Under the pieces are notes generated by a model. The model did no database searches. It saw only the letters and a list, made by a program, of their open reading frames with translations, and was not told where the DNA came from. A program made the position numbers and the translations under genes. Of a DNA stretch of 64,000 nt, positions 46,741-60,574 are shown in pieces (positions within the stretch are counted from its first letter, which is position 1; each line of letters starts with the position of its first letter). The stretch is from Ophiocordyceps camponoti-saundersi (nom. inval.) (taxonomy: Eukaryota; Ascomycota; Sordariomycetes; Hypocreales; Ophiocordycipitaceae): positions 1 to 64,000 of the forward strand of contig PDHQ01000180.1 of NCBI GenBank assembly GCA_003339415.1, read 5' to 3'.

Positions 46741-49700
46741 GAGCCCCTAATCTCGCCTCCCTAGAGGTATAAGGCGCCGCCTACGCCCCGCTATCTAGTC
46801 TATTATATATAATTAGCCGAGCGGGTAGGCGGTATCGAGGCTAATACGCTTTCGGTAATAGTAAGTTATTATATTAAATATAACTTAAAAGAGATAATAT
46901 AATATTTTTATAGTATAGGGGGTCTTTTAGTAAGCTAGGTAAATATATAAAAGGGATAAAGAATAAGGGATAGGTTAGCGGTTAAGGGCGCTTTTAGAAC
47001 TATTTAGTTTTAAAAGTATACTTCGATATTAGTAACTTATATTATAGCTATAGCGCTAAACTTAAAGGTATCTAATTTAGCGCTTACTTTATAGCGCTTA
47101 TACCTCCTTTATTACCGTAAAAAGGGCTAGTTTATTATAAGCTAAAAAATCTTACTTAGTATAACGTTAATTAACCCCTATTAGGATAATATAAATATAA
47201 TTACTTTCCTATATTAATAGCGTAGGTATATATTTTTAAAAAAGTATATAGCGTTAATTTTATAAGTAAACTATTTTTAGCTAATATTTAGGAGTTATAT
47301 TATATTTACTTTTATATACTTTTATTATAAGGCGAGGCCTCTAGCTTTATAATAATATAGGATATAAGTTAGGGTTTTCCTTTTTCTATAGCTATAATAT
47401 AGCTTAGCGTCTTAATAAAGAAATTTTTTATAATAGTTAGTAAAATTTTTATAACTTAAGCGGGTAGCTAATAAGTAATAGAAAAGGTATTAAGGGAGCG
47501 CGAGTATCTCCTTAGTAATCTTATAGTATATTTCTAAGCTATATTCCTTATAAGAAGTTAGCTAATTTTATTTTTACTACTTATAGAAAAAATATTATTT
47601 TATTTTACGTAGCTTTATATTAGCGTAAGTAAGCGTAAGTTAGTTATATCGGGTTAGGCCTTTATTTACCTCTTTATTTACTAGTTTATTAGCTCTCTTA
47701 TTATTAGCGATATCGCTATAGCTAAGAACCTAGCGAGCGAAGACCTATCTTAGGTATATTAAGGTAATTTTACGAAAAAGTAACTATTCCTTTTATAAAA
47801 AGCCTCTTATAGTGCCGTTTAGTTATTAGATAATTACTTAATTATCTAAGTAAATATAAATTTAAAGTAGCTATAAGAGGTTTTCGGCGAGCGTTACCGC
47901 TAACTATAGTTTTTCTAAAGCGCCCTAAACCTTTATATTAAAGATTTCTACTTATTATAATTTACCTAAGCTTTTAGTAAAAATAATATTATTTTACGTA
48001 ATTATAAACCCGTAGCTTAAATAGGGCGGGAGGTTTAATATAGCTATCTTTTTTAACCTATTAGTATAGATTACTAAGTCTTTTAAGGGTAAGAGTTATA
48101 GCTAATCGTAAAAGTTATCGGCCGCCTCCTATTTTAGTAAGAAAGGTACCTAAATTATAAGCTTAAATAAGGGGAGTATTAGTGCCGGTTTTATAAAAAA
48201 GATAGCTAAGGCGAAGGTACGCTATAAGTTAGTTACCTATAGCGCCTTACCCCTCTTATTTCTCTAAAGGTATTTTACTTATATAATAAGTAAATATATA
48301 TAATTAAGGTATCTTAGTCTTATAGCGTATCTTAAGCGTGCCGCTTTTAGTACGATCTTTACTAGCGGTATACTTACCTTATAGTAAAATATTAATATCT
48401 TAATAATATATTAGATAAGGAGGCAGCCTCTAATAGCTTAGTTTATAATTACTTATAGTTTATATACCTATTATTTTAATCTATTAGTAACTTTAGCGGA
48501 AAAGCTTTTCTTATAAGCTAGTTATATAAGGCCTAGCTATTAAACTTAGGAGCTAAAAAGTACTTTACTTTTTACTACCGCCCTAATAGCTTTCTAAATT
48601 ATAGCGAGTAAAATACTAGTTTATATATAGCTAAGTCTTTTAATATAGTTAGCTATTTACTAGGCTTTAGTTACCTTAATCTTAATATATATTTTAAAGC
48701 TTAACTTTCTATTTAGCTAAAGGCTTAGCTATCTTATAGCGCCTAAGCTAGCGGAGATAACTTTTTAAGCGTAAATAATAATAAGTACTAGCGAGTATTA
48801 TTACCGGGTAAAATATATAATTTCCGTCTTACCGGGGTTAAAGCTTATACTATTCGATACTCTTTATATAAGGGTTTTATCTAAGTATATTTATACCTAA
48901 GCTATAATCTTTATAAAAGTTTTCCCCGTAATAAGTATAATATAGTTATCCGCGTATATAAACTTTTTTCGTAAGTCTCTAAGCTAATATATTAGCGCTA
49001 TATAAAATATATAAAGAACTAGGAAGATAGGTAAGCTTTATAAGAGGCTATAAAATAGTAGTTTTATTAAAATAGTAGCGTACGTAAATTTAGCGCTAGC
49101 GTAGCGGTATATTATAAAAGATATAACTTATCGTAATAGTTAAGGGGGCTAGCTTTATATATATATTCGGGAGAGGAGTTACTTATATAAGATAGTATTA
49201 AAAGCGCCTTAGATATCTATTATAATAAGGGTTATTATTAGTCCCTATTCGAAGGCCTCCTTTATATTATATATAAGGGCCCTAACGATATCTATTAATA
49301 AGTATATTAAAAGAGCCCTAATATACTAATTTAAAAAGACGCTATATTTTATATACTTTTAAGCGATTTATCTAATAATAAGGTATTTTAGGCCTTTTTT
49401 AAGGTAAGATAATAGTATAATAAGTTTCTAACTTTTAACTATAATAAGGTCTTTACCTTACTTAGGTAAGAGGGCGACCTATACCCTCTTAAAAAAGATT
49501 AGGTAATAGCTTATCTAAATATAAGTACTATATAATTTATATATTAGCTTCTCTATCTACTTTTAAGTAGCGCGAAGTATATAAATAGTAATACTATCTA
49601 TTTTTAGCGTAGTATTTCTTACGCTATAAATTAACTTATAAACTTCCTTTATAAGGAGGCTATCTTATTACTTTATTATTCTAACTAGGTATATTTATTC

Positions 49701-49940
49701 TAATTAGGCGAGGTTATTATCTTATAAAAAGTATTTAAGTAAGTAATATTTAAAAGCTTATACTTTCTCGGTAAGTTTAGTAATAAGTTTTTTACTAACT
49801 TATAGAGAGGGAGGGGCGAACTAAGGTTTACGCTTATACTAGCTAAAAACTTAGTAAATATCCTTATCTATTATAGTATTTTCGATAATATTACGATAGT
49901 AGTTTCTCTTTACCTTATATATAGCTATATATAAGGTATA
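46741..49940 (-). mobile_element. Tad1-like LINE, 3' part, RIP-inactivated
   Basis: Translating the minus strand with RIP stops ignored gives a non-LTR retrotransposon second ORF. The reverse transcriptase has a GSPLSP-like block around 49,020-49,050 and the catalytic box, now Y-A-D-N, at 48,945-48,956. The RNase H end resembles SDIAGNERAD (degraded to SDIANNKRAN) around 47,671-47,735. Further on, near 47,390-47,500, is the typical LINE C-terminus pattern HGDF..YH..F..DA.L.CSCG in degraded form. The 3' end cannot be placed exactly and lies between about 47.1 kb and the composition boundary at 46.74 kb. The element is cut at 49,940 by the outer gypsy insertion and resumes at 63,477. Confidence 0.85.
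49936..49940. repeat. Target-site duplication of the outer element, left copy
   Basis: GTATA immediately left of the 5' LTR matches ATATA at 63,472-63,476 right of the 3' LTR in four of five positions. Using only one copy keeps the LINE frame in phase across the insertion. Confidence 0.7.
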
Positions 49941-50240
49941 TATTAAGGTCTAGCCCTTATATTATATTCGGGTTATAAACCTAAATATTAAACTTATAGA
50001 TTAGCCTTATAATTAAACGATAAAGCTGCCGCTATCTAGCTTAAAAGCTTATAGCGGAAGGATTAAATAGAACGGAATAGGAAGGATAGTTAAATAAGAA
50101 GGTAAATAAGCTCTAAAGGAAAAAGCGGTATATATAGCTATTTAGCACGCTAGAGTACGGCTTTCTTAGAAGCTCTCTATACGTAATTATTATTATATAT
50201 AGCTTAGTAAATAAGCACCCCTTTAACTAATCCCTTAATA
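49941..50240 (+). repeat. Outer element 5' LTR
   Basis: Aligns along its whole 300 bases with 63,172-63,471. Shared stretches include AGGTCTAGCCCTTATATTAT and TAGCTATTTAGCACGCTAGA. The expected TG...CA ends have become TA...TA by RIP, leaving the 8-bp terminal inverted repeat TATTAAGG/CCTTAATA. Confidence 0.9.
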
Positions 50241-50799
50241 AAATTACGTATTTTTTTCTTATAAACTTTTACCCTTATTTTTAATATTAATAGATTAATT
50301 AAATTAGATCGGATTAGAATAGCTAACCTATAAGACTAAATAAAAAAGCTTTAATAATCTTAAGCTAGCTTTAGCAGATATTAATAACCCTTATAGCGAG
50401 AGCTATAGGTTTAGTAGTTAGAATAATAAATATAAGTAATATAATATATAATAAAGGATAAGGAGGAACGTTATTAGTAGATCTTAAAGTACGTAAAATA
50501 ATATTTTAAGGAATAAGCTAATACTTTTCTTATAAATAAGGAAGTAAAGTAAAAAGCTATATTATAAGAAGTATAATCTACTATCTAATAATAAGCTATA
50601 ACTTTTCTCGTAATAAAGGAAGCGGAATATATAAAGTAACTTATAGCTACGTATATAAACGCCTTTAAGGAAATATTATAAATAAACCTTATTAAACTAA
50701 CCTTTACTAAAGCTACGCCTAATTAAGCTTAGATTAACGTAGCCCTTATAAAATAGAAAGAACCTTAGCTTAAGTAAGATAAATTACTAAATTCTTTCT

Positions 50800-51560
50800 A
50801 CTTTTTTATAAGCTAGCTAATTTACTAATATAATATCGATAAGCCTTAAGGTAAAGCTAATAATATAGATTATATCTAAATATAAATCCTAAACTACTTT
50901 CCTAAGGATAAAATATAGAAAATATTAGCTTTCTAGTAATTTAGTAGCCTTAGTAGAAAAAGATACCTAAAAGACTTTTTTAACTACCTTTATCGAATTT
51001 TTAATAACGTTTAAGAATAAAAAAAAGCTTAAAATAAGCTCCGAATTTTAGTTTACCGTAATAGATAGATATTTAGCGACTTTATTCCTAAGTTCGAAAA
51101 GGTCCTAATAACTACTATTAGATCTATAAGTTAAGATAATTTCGTAAAATTAACTTAGCTACGCGGGGCCTTTTTTTTAATATTTTAAGATTTTCTAGTT
51201 ATTATCGATATATTTTACGAATACTCCCTATTCGTTAATCGCCTATAAAGTTTTACTTAGTTTTTTAAATAAACTTTACGCTTCCTTAGGGCGGCTAAGA
51301 AAGATTAACCTAACCTAAATAAATACTTAGGAGGCGCTAAGGGCGTTCCCGTAAACTTAGGTATAGGAAAGAATATAAATAGGGATATTTTAATAAATAT
51401 AATAAGAAATAAGAAGAAGAAGAAGCTAAAAGGAAAAGATAGTAATTATAATAAAACTCTTACTTAGGTATTATAAAATACCCCTTAAGCTAAGTAAGTA
51501 AAAAGATTAATATTAGAATAATATAAAATATTAGGTTTTTATATTAAGTATAGAATAAAT
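50800..51560 (+). pseudogene. Outer element gag-like relic
   Basis: Plus-strand sequence between the 5' LTR and the protease/reverse-transcriptase region in the position of a gypsy gag gene. With stops ignored it reads as a Lys/Phe/Trp-rich helical protein resembling gypsy capsid. Boundaries are approximate and no zinc knuckle could be confirmed by eye. Confidence 0.5.
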
Positions 51561-52199
51561 ATATACCTTATATATAACTATAACTTCTAACCTTTATAAA
51601 AGCTATAATAGAAAGTTTTAGGAGAAACTTATATTAATTATACGGAAATCTTACTTTAAATTAAGGAATATAATTCCGATAACGACTAGGGAAAAGAATA
51701 GCTCCGGGATATTATAATATCCTAAAGGATAAGGTAATATAAATAGAGGAAAAGAAAAATATCCTCTATTTTAAACTATAAGCCTTATTTACTAAGATTC
51801 CCGTAATTTTAAATAATTTAGAATTAGTAAATATATTAGTTAACGAAAGCTATAAGAGCTATTCTACTATATACTTATAGCTAATATAAAACTTACGAAT
51901 ATTAACGGAAAGAATCCTAGCTTAATAAGTAAAAAAGGTAATAATAAGTAGACTAAAAATATTAAGTATTACTTAGCTTTTACTTAAAATAAATAGCTTT
52001 AGTTAATTAATTATAATATATATAATATTAAATCTTAATTTCCTAATTATTCTTAATAAGCTTTAGCTTTAATATATAAAATCTTACTTAATTTCTTATA
52101 AAAAATAAGTATAATATAGAGATTCGTAATAATAAATATAAGTTATTAATACTTACTCTTAACTAATAAAGAAGATCTTAAATACGGTATATTTTTATA

Positions 52200-54970
52200 G
52201 CTTAACTTTTATCGGAGAAGTAAGGAGGAGGTAAAAGGAATTACGCTATTAGAAAAAGGACCCTACTAAATACCTAAAAATCTAAGCGGTAAAAGTTAAA
52301 AACGTAAAGAAAGCGTTACGAGATAAGATTCTTTTAATAAATAATTAATTATAAGAATAGATCCCGATAGAATTTTATAATATATTTCCCTTTTTCCGTA
52401 AATAGGAAGCGGATAAGTTAAACTTATATAAAGAAAATATAGATTATTATATACCGCTTAAGAAAAAAGTAAACGGTAAAGAACTTTAGATCCTATTTAG
52501 CCCCTTTTATAATATATTAAGGGAGGAATTACTTATCTTTAAAAAAATATTATAAGACTTTTTTTAGAAAGGCTTTATCTAACTTAGTAGCTTACTTATA
52601 AATACCTTAGTTTTTTTTATAAAGAAACTTAGGGGAGGATTATAGTTTTATATAAATTTCTATATACTAAATACGATTATAGTTTTAAATAAATACCTAC
52701 TCTTTTTACTTAGTAATACTTTTTAGTTATTAGCTAAGTTTTAATAACTTATAAAGCTAGATATTATATAAGCTTTCTATAAGGTATAGATTACTAAAAG
52801 AGAAGAATAGAAAATAATATTTTAAACTCGATATAGCTTTTTTAAATAGATAGTTACCTTATTCGGACTTATAAGGACTCTTACTATTTTCTAAAAATAT
52901 ATTAATAATATCTTTTAGCTATATCTCGATAAGTTTTACTTAGCTTATATTAACGATATTATTATTTATTTAAATAGTATTAAGGAGGACTATTTTCGTA
53001 AAATATACTTAGTTCTCCGTAAATTTTAGGAGTATAAGCTTTATCTAAACTTAAATAAGTATAAACTCGTAGTTAAGAAGGTAAAATATTTAGGGTTTAT
53101 AATATTAGCGGGAGTTAAGCTTTAAATAAACTTAGAAAAAATTAAGATAATTATTAACTAGGCCGCGCTAACTTCTCTTAAGGGCTTTCGCGGATTCTTA
53201 AGTTTTACTAACTTTTACCGTTTTTTTATTACGGATTTTACTAAGGTAGTAGAATTATTAATAAACTTAACGAAGAAAGGGGTTAAGTTTATTTAAGGCC
53301 CTAATTAGGAATAAGCTTTTTAGGAAGTTAAGAATCTATTTATAAGGGCCCCTTTACTAGTAAAATAGAACTTCGGAGACCTTACGTTTTTAGAAATAGA
53401 TACTAGCGCTTACGCCGTAAGAGGTTATTTTTACTAAGAACGAGACGGATAGAAATAACTAATAGCGTTCTTTTCCGTAAAAATAAACGCGGCCGAATAT
53501 AACTATCTTATATATAATAAAAAGATATTAGCGATTATTAAATACTTAAAATAGTAATACGCTAAACTATATAATTATAATAGCTTTAATATTATTACTA
53601 ATTATAAAAACCTAAAGTATTTTATAACTCGCTAGTATTTATTAGAATAATAAGCGCGTTAGGCGGAGTACTTATTATAATTTAATTTTAAAATCTGTTA
53701 TTAACTTAGTAAATAAGCTATAATCTTAGATACCCTTTCCCGTAAGAATTAAGATAAACTCTTAATTACGGAGGAGGAAAATACCCGCTTTATATAAATA
53801 ATTCCCGAAAAAGCCCTATAATTCTACCTATAAGTAATAATAATCGATATTTTAGGAGACTTTACTAATATCTTAGAAGAAAAGGAAGGCGAAGATAAAT
53901 AATAAAATATAAATATAGCTACGGAAAACGCTATAGATTTACGGGATAATATTTTACTAGAAACTTAAGTTTTCTTTAATAATAAACTTTAGGAACTTTA
54001 AAATAGGATAGTATTATAAGACTTAGTCTTCTAAAAAATATACTAAGTTATAATAAGGGGAGACCGCTTATTACCTTTAAAGCTATAACTTAAAGTCTAA
54101 ATTACGGATTATTATATTAACGCTAAAGGAAAACTACGTTTCTATAATAAGCTTTAGGTCCCGGGAGCCTTAGTTATTATAATAAAGGACTTTAAGAAGG
54201 TATTAGCCTCCCTACTTAATATATTATAGAATTATCTTATCTAAATAATTTATAACTTAGCCTTAGTTAGTTACCTTAGAAAGGAAGGTATAGTAGCCCT
54301 TATAACCCGTAATTTCTTCTAGCTATTTTAATAATAATATATTCGTTAATTCTTTAGAAATTACGATACTTATAATAGGACTAAAGCTTAGAAATAATAT
54401 TAGGCTACCTTTTTTAAGTTATTACCTACTCTAAATTAATTTTATTAATATATATAAATAGATTTTATAATAGATTTCCCGCTTATAGAACGCGGAAATA
54501 AGCACTTATAGGTAATTAAAAACCGCCTTAGTAAAGAGATCTTACTTAAGCTAATACCCTTAATAAATACTCCGCTTTATATAGAGTAATTTCTCTAATA
54601 TTTTATACGGTTTTACTAATAGCTAAGCACTATTATAAATAATAGAGAAACTAACTAAATAAGCGAATTTTAAAGCTATCTTTACTAACTTTACGGGATT
54701 AATTAAATACTTAATATAACTTACTATCTATAAACCGATAGAGGATATAAGAGGGTTAATTAAGATATATAAGCTTACCTCCGAGTAGTAGTTTTTTATA
54801 ATTAAAATAACTAAGATAAATAGCTTCCTATAACTTAGCTTACGCTAAATAGTAAAGTTTACTTAATTATAAGAATAACGCTATTCTTCGTAACTTATAA
54901 ATTCTAAGCTTTAATAATAATATTATTAAACTTAGATACTTCGTAATTATTAATAAGGAATCTTAAAAGC
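52200..54970 (+). pseudogene. Outer element pol relic: RT, RNase H, integrase (first part)
   Basis: Plus-strand gypsy pol with RIP stops. The catalytic YxDD box is now Y-I-N-D at 52,946-52,957. RT-connection and RNase H blocks follow (KGFRGFLSFTNFYRFF-like near 53,180-53,230; a TNYKNLKYF-like block near 53,600). A degraded integrase zinc-binding region and a DFIIDFPLIERGNKHL-like integrase core lie near 54,460-54,520. Every main domain has several stops, nearly all TAG/TAA derived from CAG, CAA or TGG by C-to-T on one strand or the other. The frame is cut at 54,970 by the inner element and resumes after 60,903. Confidence 0.85.
54966..54970. repeat. Target-site duplication of the inner element, left copy
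   Basis: AAAGC before the inner 5' LTR matches AGAGC at 60,899-60,903 after the inner 3' LTR in four of five bases. With one copy retained, the outer pol frame continues in phase. Confidence 0.75.
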
Positions 54971-55293
54971 TATTACGCGCTAGTAATTATAAGGATTTCC
55001 TCTAGATATTTTATAGTAATTTCCGAAGATTTCTAACTATAGTTATATAACCTCGGAAACCTTATCGTAAAATCTTTAAGAAGACCTTAAGGGGAAATTA
55101 CCCGGAAATAGAGTTAACCTTTTACTAGGACTTCCCCTTACCCTCTCCTATTTCTACTAATATATACTTTTATATATTTTACTAAAATTTCGCTTATAGG
55201 AGTTTTCCTCTTTTCTTTCCCTTCTCCTTAGCTTAGAATTTTTATTTATAGTGCTAATATTATTATTTAGTTAACGTATTTTATAGCTATAAT
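54971..55293 (+). repeat. Inner element 5' LTR
   Basis: Aligns with 60,575-60,898 throughout. Shared stretches include CCTCGGAAACCTTATCGTAA and TTCGCTTATAGGAGTTTTCC. Differences between copies are mostly C/T and G/A. Confidence 0.9.
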
Positions 55294-55749
55294 ACTATTC
55301 TAAGCTTAAATTCGCTAGTAAGTAATTAAGAAACCCGCACCTCGCTTTTATATCCCTATATAGGACGGAAAAGAACTTATATATAGATTATAACTAACTT
55401 CGAGATATATATCCGGAGCCCTTAACTAAACTTTTAGGCGATTAAGGAGACTCGCTTTAGAGACGCCTAACTTTATAATAGAATAAGATATCGGCGAAAA
55501 CTAAACTATAATAATAGCTACCTTTTCCTAAAATATTACTAATATAACTATACTATAAAAGTAGCGTACGGAGATAGCGTAATTATAAGCGTAAGTTATA
55601 AAACTTTAAGGTTAGTTAACTTAGAAAAACTAAAACTTAAATATAGAAAGGACTTATTAAGAAATATTAACTATATTTAATATAAATAAAAAAACGTTTA
55701 TCTTAACTAGAAAGGCTACTTAGGATACTTTTACGCTAATAGCCCTAAT

Positions 55750-57050
55750 AAGATAGCTAAACCCTTTTTATTCGGATTCTGCAAAAATTCGCTATAAAAA
55801 GGTAAGTAAGTTTTCGGGTAAGAAGGAGGATTTTAATACCTTCCTTATAAACTTAAAAGATAAGATAAGGTCCGATAAGATAACTTTTTAAGATAAGTAA
55901 GACTAGATAAGTATATTATTCTATATATTAAAAAGGAAAGCTTATAGACTTTTAGAAACTTAATATAACTTAGAGGAACGCCCTTTTTCTAAATTAGCTA
56001 AGATAGTTTAATACTTAAAGTCTACTTACGGAAATCCTAATAAATTTACTAAGGCTACGGACCGATTTTATAAACTAAACTTTTTATTAATAAGTAAATA
56101 GGAAATTTAAGAGTTCCTCGTAGAGTTCGATTACCTTATAGCTAAAACCTAAGTTCCCCTAGCTTAGGTTAAGTATATACTTTAAGATTATTTACCCGCT
56201 AATTTTAACTTAAGCTTTCTTATAAAAGCTAAAGATTTATATATAATATATAAGGAATTTTACGAGTATATAAAAAACGCTATATTTTACTAAAAGAAAG
56301 AATTAACTTATTAAGAGTTTTCCCGTAAAAGCTAAGTAAGTAAAAAAGTTACCTTAAAAAAGTAAAAGAAAATTATAATTATAACTATAATCTCTCGCTA
56401 GAAGGGCTAGGCCCTTAGTAAAAGCGAAAAGAAAGTTTATTAGGAAAATAGTATTTATTTTATTTATAGAAAGAAGGGCTATATAACTAAGGACTACCCT
56501 AACTAATAGAAGATAGGGAAAGTTTATAAAATTTAAACGCTTTTACCTAGCTCCGTTCGGTTAGATAACTCTAATTTAGGAAAAAAGTAAAACTATTATA
56601 AAGCTTCTTAATAATTTTAAAAATATCGCGCGTAAGATAGAAAATAAAAAAGTTATTTATTATTAATAGTTAAGTTTAAATTAATAGTATAGCTTTTCGT
56701 GCCTTTACCTTATATAATACCGAAATAAACGCCCGTCTTCTAATTAGTTATTATTTCGTAAAATAAGTAATAAAGCGCCTAAGCGCTAAGCTTATCCCTA
56801 TCTATCTTATCCCCCTTATTAATTTCTAAGGCTATTAAGCTAGCTTAGTTTATAAATACCTAATTATTACCTTAATAATTAATAAATAATATTTTCCGTA
56901 AGAAATTTACTAAGTAACTAACTACGCTTAGGATCTTTTTATTAGCTTATTTTAAATAGCGGAGAAAAGGTTATTACTTAATTACGTAGCTTAGAAACTA
57001 ATTTAGCTAAATAACTTACCCGCCCTCGCTAAGTACTTACCCTTAATCTT
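55750..57050 (+). pseudogene. Inner element gag-like relic
   Basis: Plus-strand relic in gag position. With stops ignored, a stretch near 55,790-56,000 resembles gypsy capsid (a KFSG-like opening, then a helical region). A Lys-rich region with a possible degraded CCHC knuckle follows near 56,450-56,520. The exact limits and the protease start are uncertain. Confidence 0.55.
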
Positions 57051-60000
57051 ATTACTTAAGAAGCCTTTTTTTAACGGAAATCTAAATTTAGCTATTTAAG
57101 CGGATACCGAGCGCCGGAACCGCCTTTTTTATTAGGATAAGCGTAAGTATTAGATCCTCTAACGCTTATAAAAAAAGAAGGATTTCGTATAGCCCGTAAA
57201 GAAAAAGAAGCTAGCTTAAACCCTAACTAAAAATAATTAAAATATTAATAATATTAATAAAGATACTCTAAAAGAGTAACTTATCTACTAAATTTAATAA
57301 GACTCTCGCTATATATAATAAAAAGAAATAACCTTATTAATACTTTAAATATTTATAAAGTTAGAAAATAATAATAATAACTTAACTATAATCGTAAAGC
57401 TAAGCTTAGCTAGCTATATATATATAAGATAGGAAATCCTATTCCCTTAAAGTAAAAAACCTAAGTATATTATCTACGTATATAATATAATTCCTCTAGC
57501 TTTTACGTACCTTAAAGGATTTTTTAATAAAAAGGAAGCTTATATTTTAGCTTATCCTTAGCTTAGCTATAATATAACCTTAGAACTTAAGAAGCCTCTA
57601 AACTTAGTAAAACCCCTTTCTTATAAGATATTAATAAAATACTTACTTTTAGAAAAGGAGACCGTTAACTATTTACTTAAGATTAGTTTTATTAAGCTAG
57701 ATATTAGCCTTTACGCTACCTTTATTTTTTTCGCCTTAAAGCTATATTTAATAGCTTAACGCTTTTATATTAATTACCGATAGATAAATAATTATTTAAA
57801 AAGTTAGATTTTACCCGCTTTTTTCCTAAAAAGCACCGTATTTAGCTACTAAAAGGCGAAATAATTTTCGAAAATTAACGTTATTTAAGTATTTTACTAT
57901 CTCTATCTTAACCTTAATTTTAAATACCTTATAGCTTTCTATATAAAGTTTAATATATTTTATTAGCTTATTTTTTTATTTAGCCTTAAGGTAAAACTTA
58001 TATAATTTTAAAACTTTATTAACGCTTAATTTTATAATCTTCTTAATTATTATATAAGTATATACGCCGATAATATATTAATTTACTTAAATAGCGAAAA
58101 AGAGGAATATTAAGAAAAATACTAAGAAATAATCTAGCGCTTATATTAAGTAAACTTATAAGAGGATATCTAGAAATTAAAATTTAATATTATTAAAATT
58201 AACTATTTTAGTATAATATTATATATAAGCTAAGAAATAAGCGTAAACCCCTATAAAATATAAGTAATTTAAAACTAAAAATTCGAAAATTTCTAAGATT
58301 ATAAAGCTATCTATTTATTCGTAAAATTATATAACTTTATCTAGATCTTTTATTACTATATTAGTATTACTACGGAACCCCTAAACTATTTCCTAAAAAA
58401 AGATATTATTTTTAAGCTTAAATTAAAATAAAGGGAGGCTTTTAATAAGATAAAGAAACTAGCTACGTAAGCCCCGGTACTCGCTTTCTTCTATTCTAAA
58501 CTCCTAACTTAGCTTAAAACTAATACCTTTTAGAACGCTACCGCTAATATATTTTAGTAATAGTAAGATAACTAAGCGTAAAAGCTAATAAGCTTTTTTT
58601 TAAAAATAATAAACTTAGTTAAATATATATATTTAATTTAAAACTATAAACTTCTTATTATTATATAAAGCTTCGAGTATTTTTACTTAGAATTACTTAG
58701 TTAGAAGTTTAATATAATTATAAATTATAAAGCTTTAATTTACTTTATAATAAAAAAACTACTTTTTATTTATTAAGTTTAATAATCCGATTTCCTTACT
58801 TAATTTAATATCCGTTTCTTATATTAACTTAGCTAGTTAAATATAGCTATTAATACCCTTTTACGTAAAATAGCTAAGCTTTTAATTATAAAAGCTTATA
58901 AGAAAAAGGAAAAGATACTTATAATAATTCCTCTAAAAAGCTTTAAATTTAAAATCCTAACTTTAACTTTTATAATCGCCTTAGTCCGCTTTAGAGAAAA
59001 CTCTACCTTATTAGGAGTAAAGTTAGTATAACTAATCTAAAAGGAGAATATAAGCTAAGATCTTAGATTCTATAGTAACCTCCTAGTTATTCCTAAATAA
59101 GATAGTTAAAAGCGGCTTTTCCTTTATATTACCTTAATTCGGAATATATATAAGCTAGCTATTTTTACTTATAATAGTTAGAATAAAATTACTTAGATAT
59201 TTCGGTAAGATTATTATTAGCTTAGAATAAAGTAAGATATCTATTAATATATTTATAATTATTATAAATATTAGAGGAATAAGACCTTAAAAGATAAGAC
59301 TCTAAACTTACTATATTTTTTACTTATTCTAACTTTTATATAAAAGTATATAGCTTATAATAAAAAAGCTATACTAGCAGACCGCTTTAGGTATAATTAT
59401 ATTTAGACTTTTATCTATAAGCTAAGCTAGATTATCGCTATATTACTAAGTAAGAAAAATAATATAATAGAGGTGCTTACTAGATACTATTTCTAATATT
59501 TTTATTATCTTTTCGGTATACTAGATATATAAGTTACTAATAACGCTAGCTTATTTATTTTAGGATTTCTTAGAGAAATTAATTAGTTAATTAGTATTAA
59601 ATATCGCTATAATAATACCCTATACTTATAAATATAAGGAAGCGTAAAAGTAACTAATTAGTACTTAGACTAGAGGCTATAGTTTTATATAAATAAATAT
59701 TAGGATAATTAAAATACCTTTTTTCCCGCGCTAGATTTCGCGTATAACTCCTTATAGCACGCTTCGATTAATATAGTACCGCTTATAGTTACCCTTAGTA
59801 AGAATATACGGAACCCCCTCTTAATAGCTAATCCCCTAAGTTCTTTAATTACCTTAGGCCCGATTATTATAGCCCGTATACTTATTACTTATACGTAGGA
59901 AATATAATAGTAAGCTTAAAATATTACTAAAAAAGCTCGCTATAAGTAGGAAATATAAGTAAATAAGAAGCGTCGCTTAGTAAACTTTATAGTTAGTAAT

Positions 60001-60450
60001 AAGGTATTCCTTAGCTATAAAGGCTTCTTTATAACCGCACCTATAATATACTTAAATATATAATAGTTAGGACCTTTTATAGTTATTAAGGAATAAAGCT
60101 ATAGCTACGTCCTTAACTTACTAGATAGCTATTAGATAATAAACTTATTCTATACCGACCGCTTTTAGAAAGCCGCTATAGATCCGCTACTAAGGTAAAA
60201 AATATCTCCTATTAAGCTGGAAAATATTAATAATATATTAAAATAAAAGGTTAAGTAAATTTTTTAGTTTTAAGTTATTAGATAATATTATTAGTTAGAA
60301 TATTAAGTTCGCTAATATAGTTACGATTCGGATAAGATATAATACCCGGCTAGGAATTTCTATTATATGCTTATAGCCCTTAAAGAATTCTATAACTATT
60401 TTCTAAATACTACTAATCCGCTTATTAATCTCTAGCACTAAGTTAAAGCC
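57050..60450 (+). pseudogene. Inner element pol relic: RT, RNase H, integrase
   Basis: Plus-strand gypsy pol with many stops. The reverse transcriptase catalytic box is now Y-A-D-N at 58,063-58,074, preceded by a degraded INVIxVFYYL-type block. RNase H blocks PVLAFF (58,460-58,510) and INYKALIYFI (58,720-58,770) are recognisable, with an integrase region to about 60,200. The sequence differs enough from the outer element to be another family. Confidence 0.85.
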
Positions 60451-60574
60451 GCTACCGCGGATTATAAATATTAAGATAATAACTAAGATAATACGGCTAT
60501 TTCCCTAGGCATTTAGCTACGTAATTACTATTACTAATCTTAATAAGTATATTAAGATTTTCGTTAAGGGGTAA

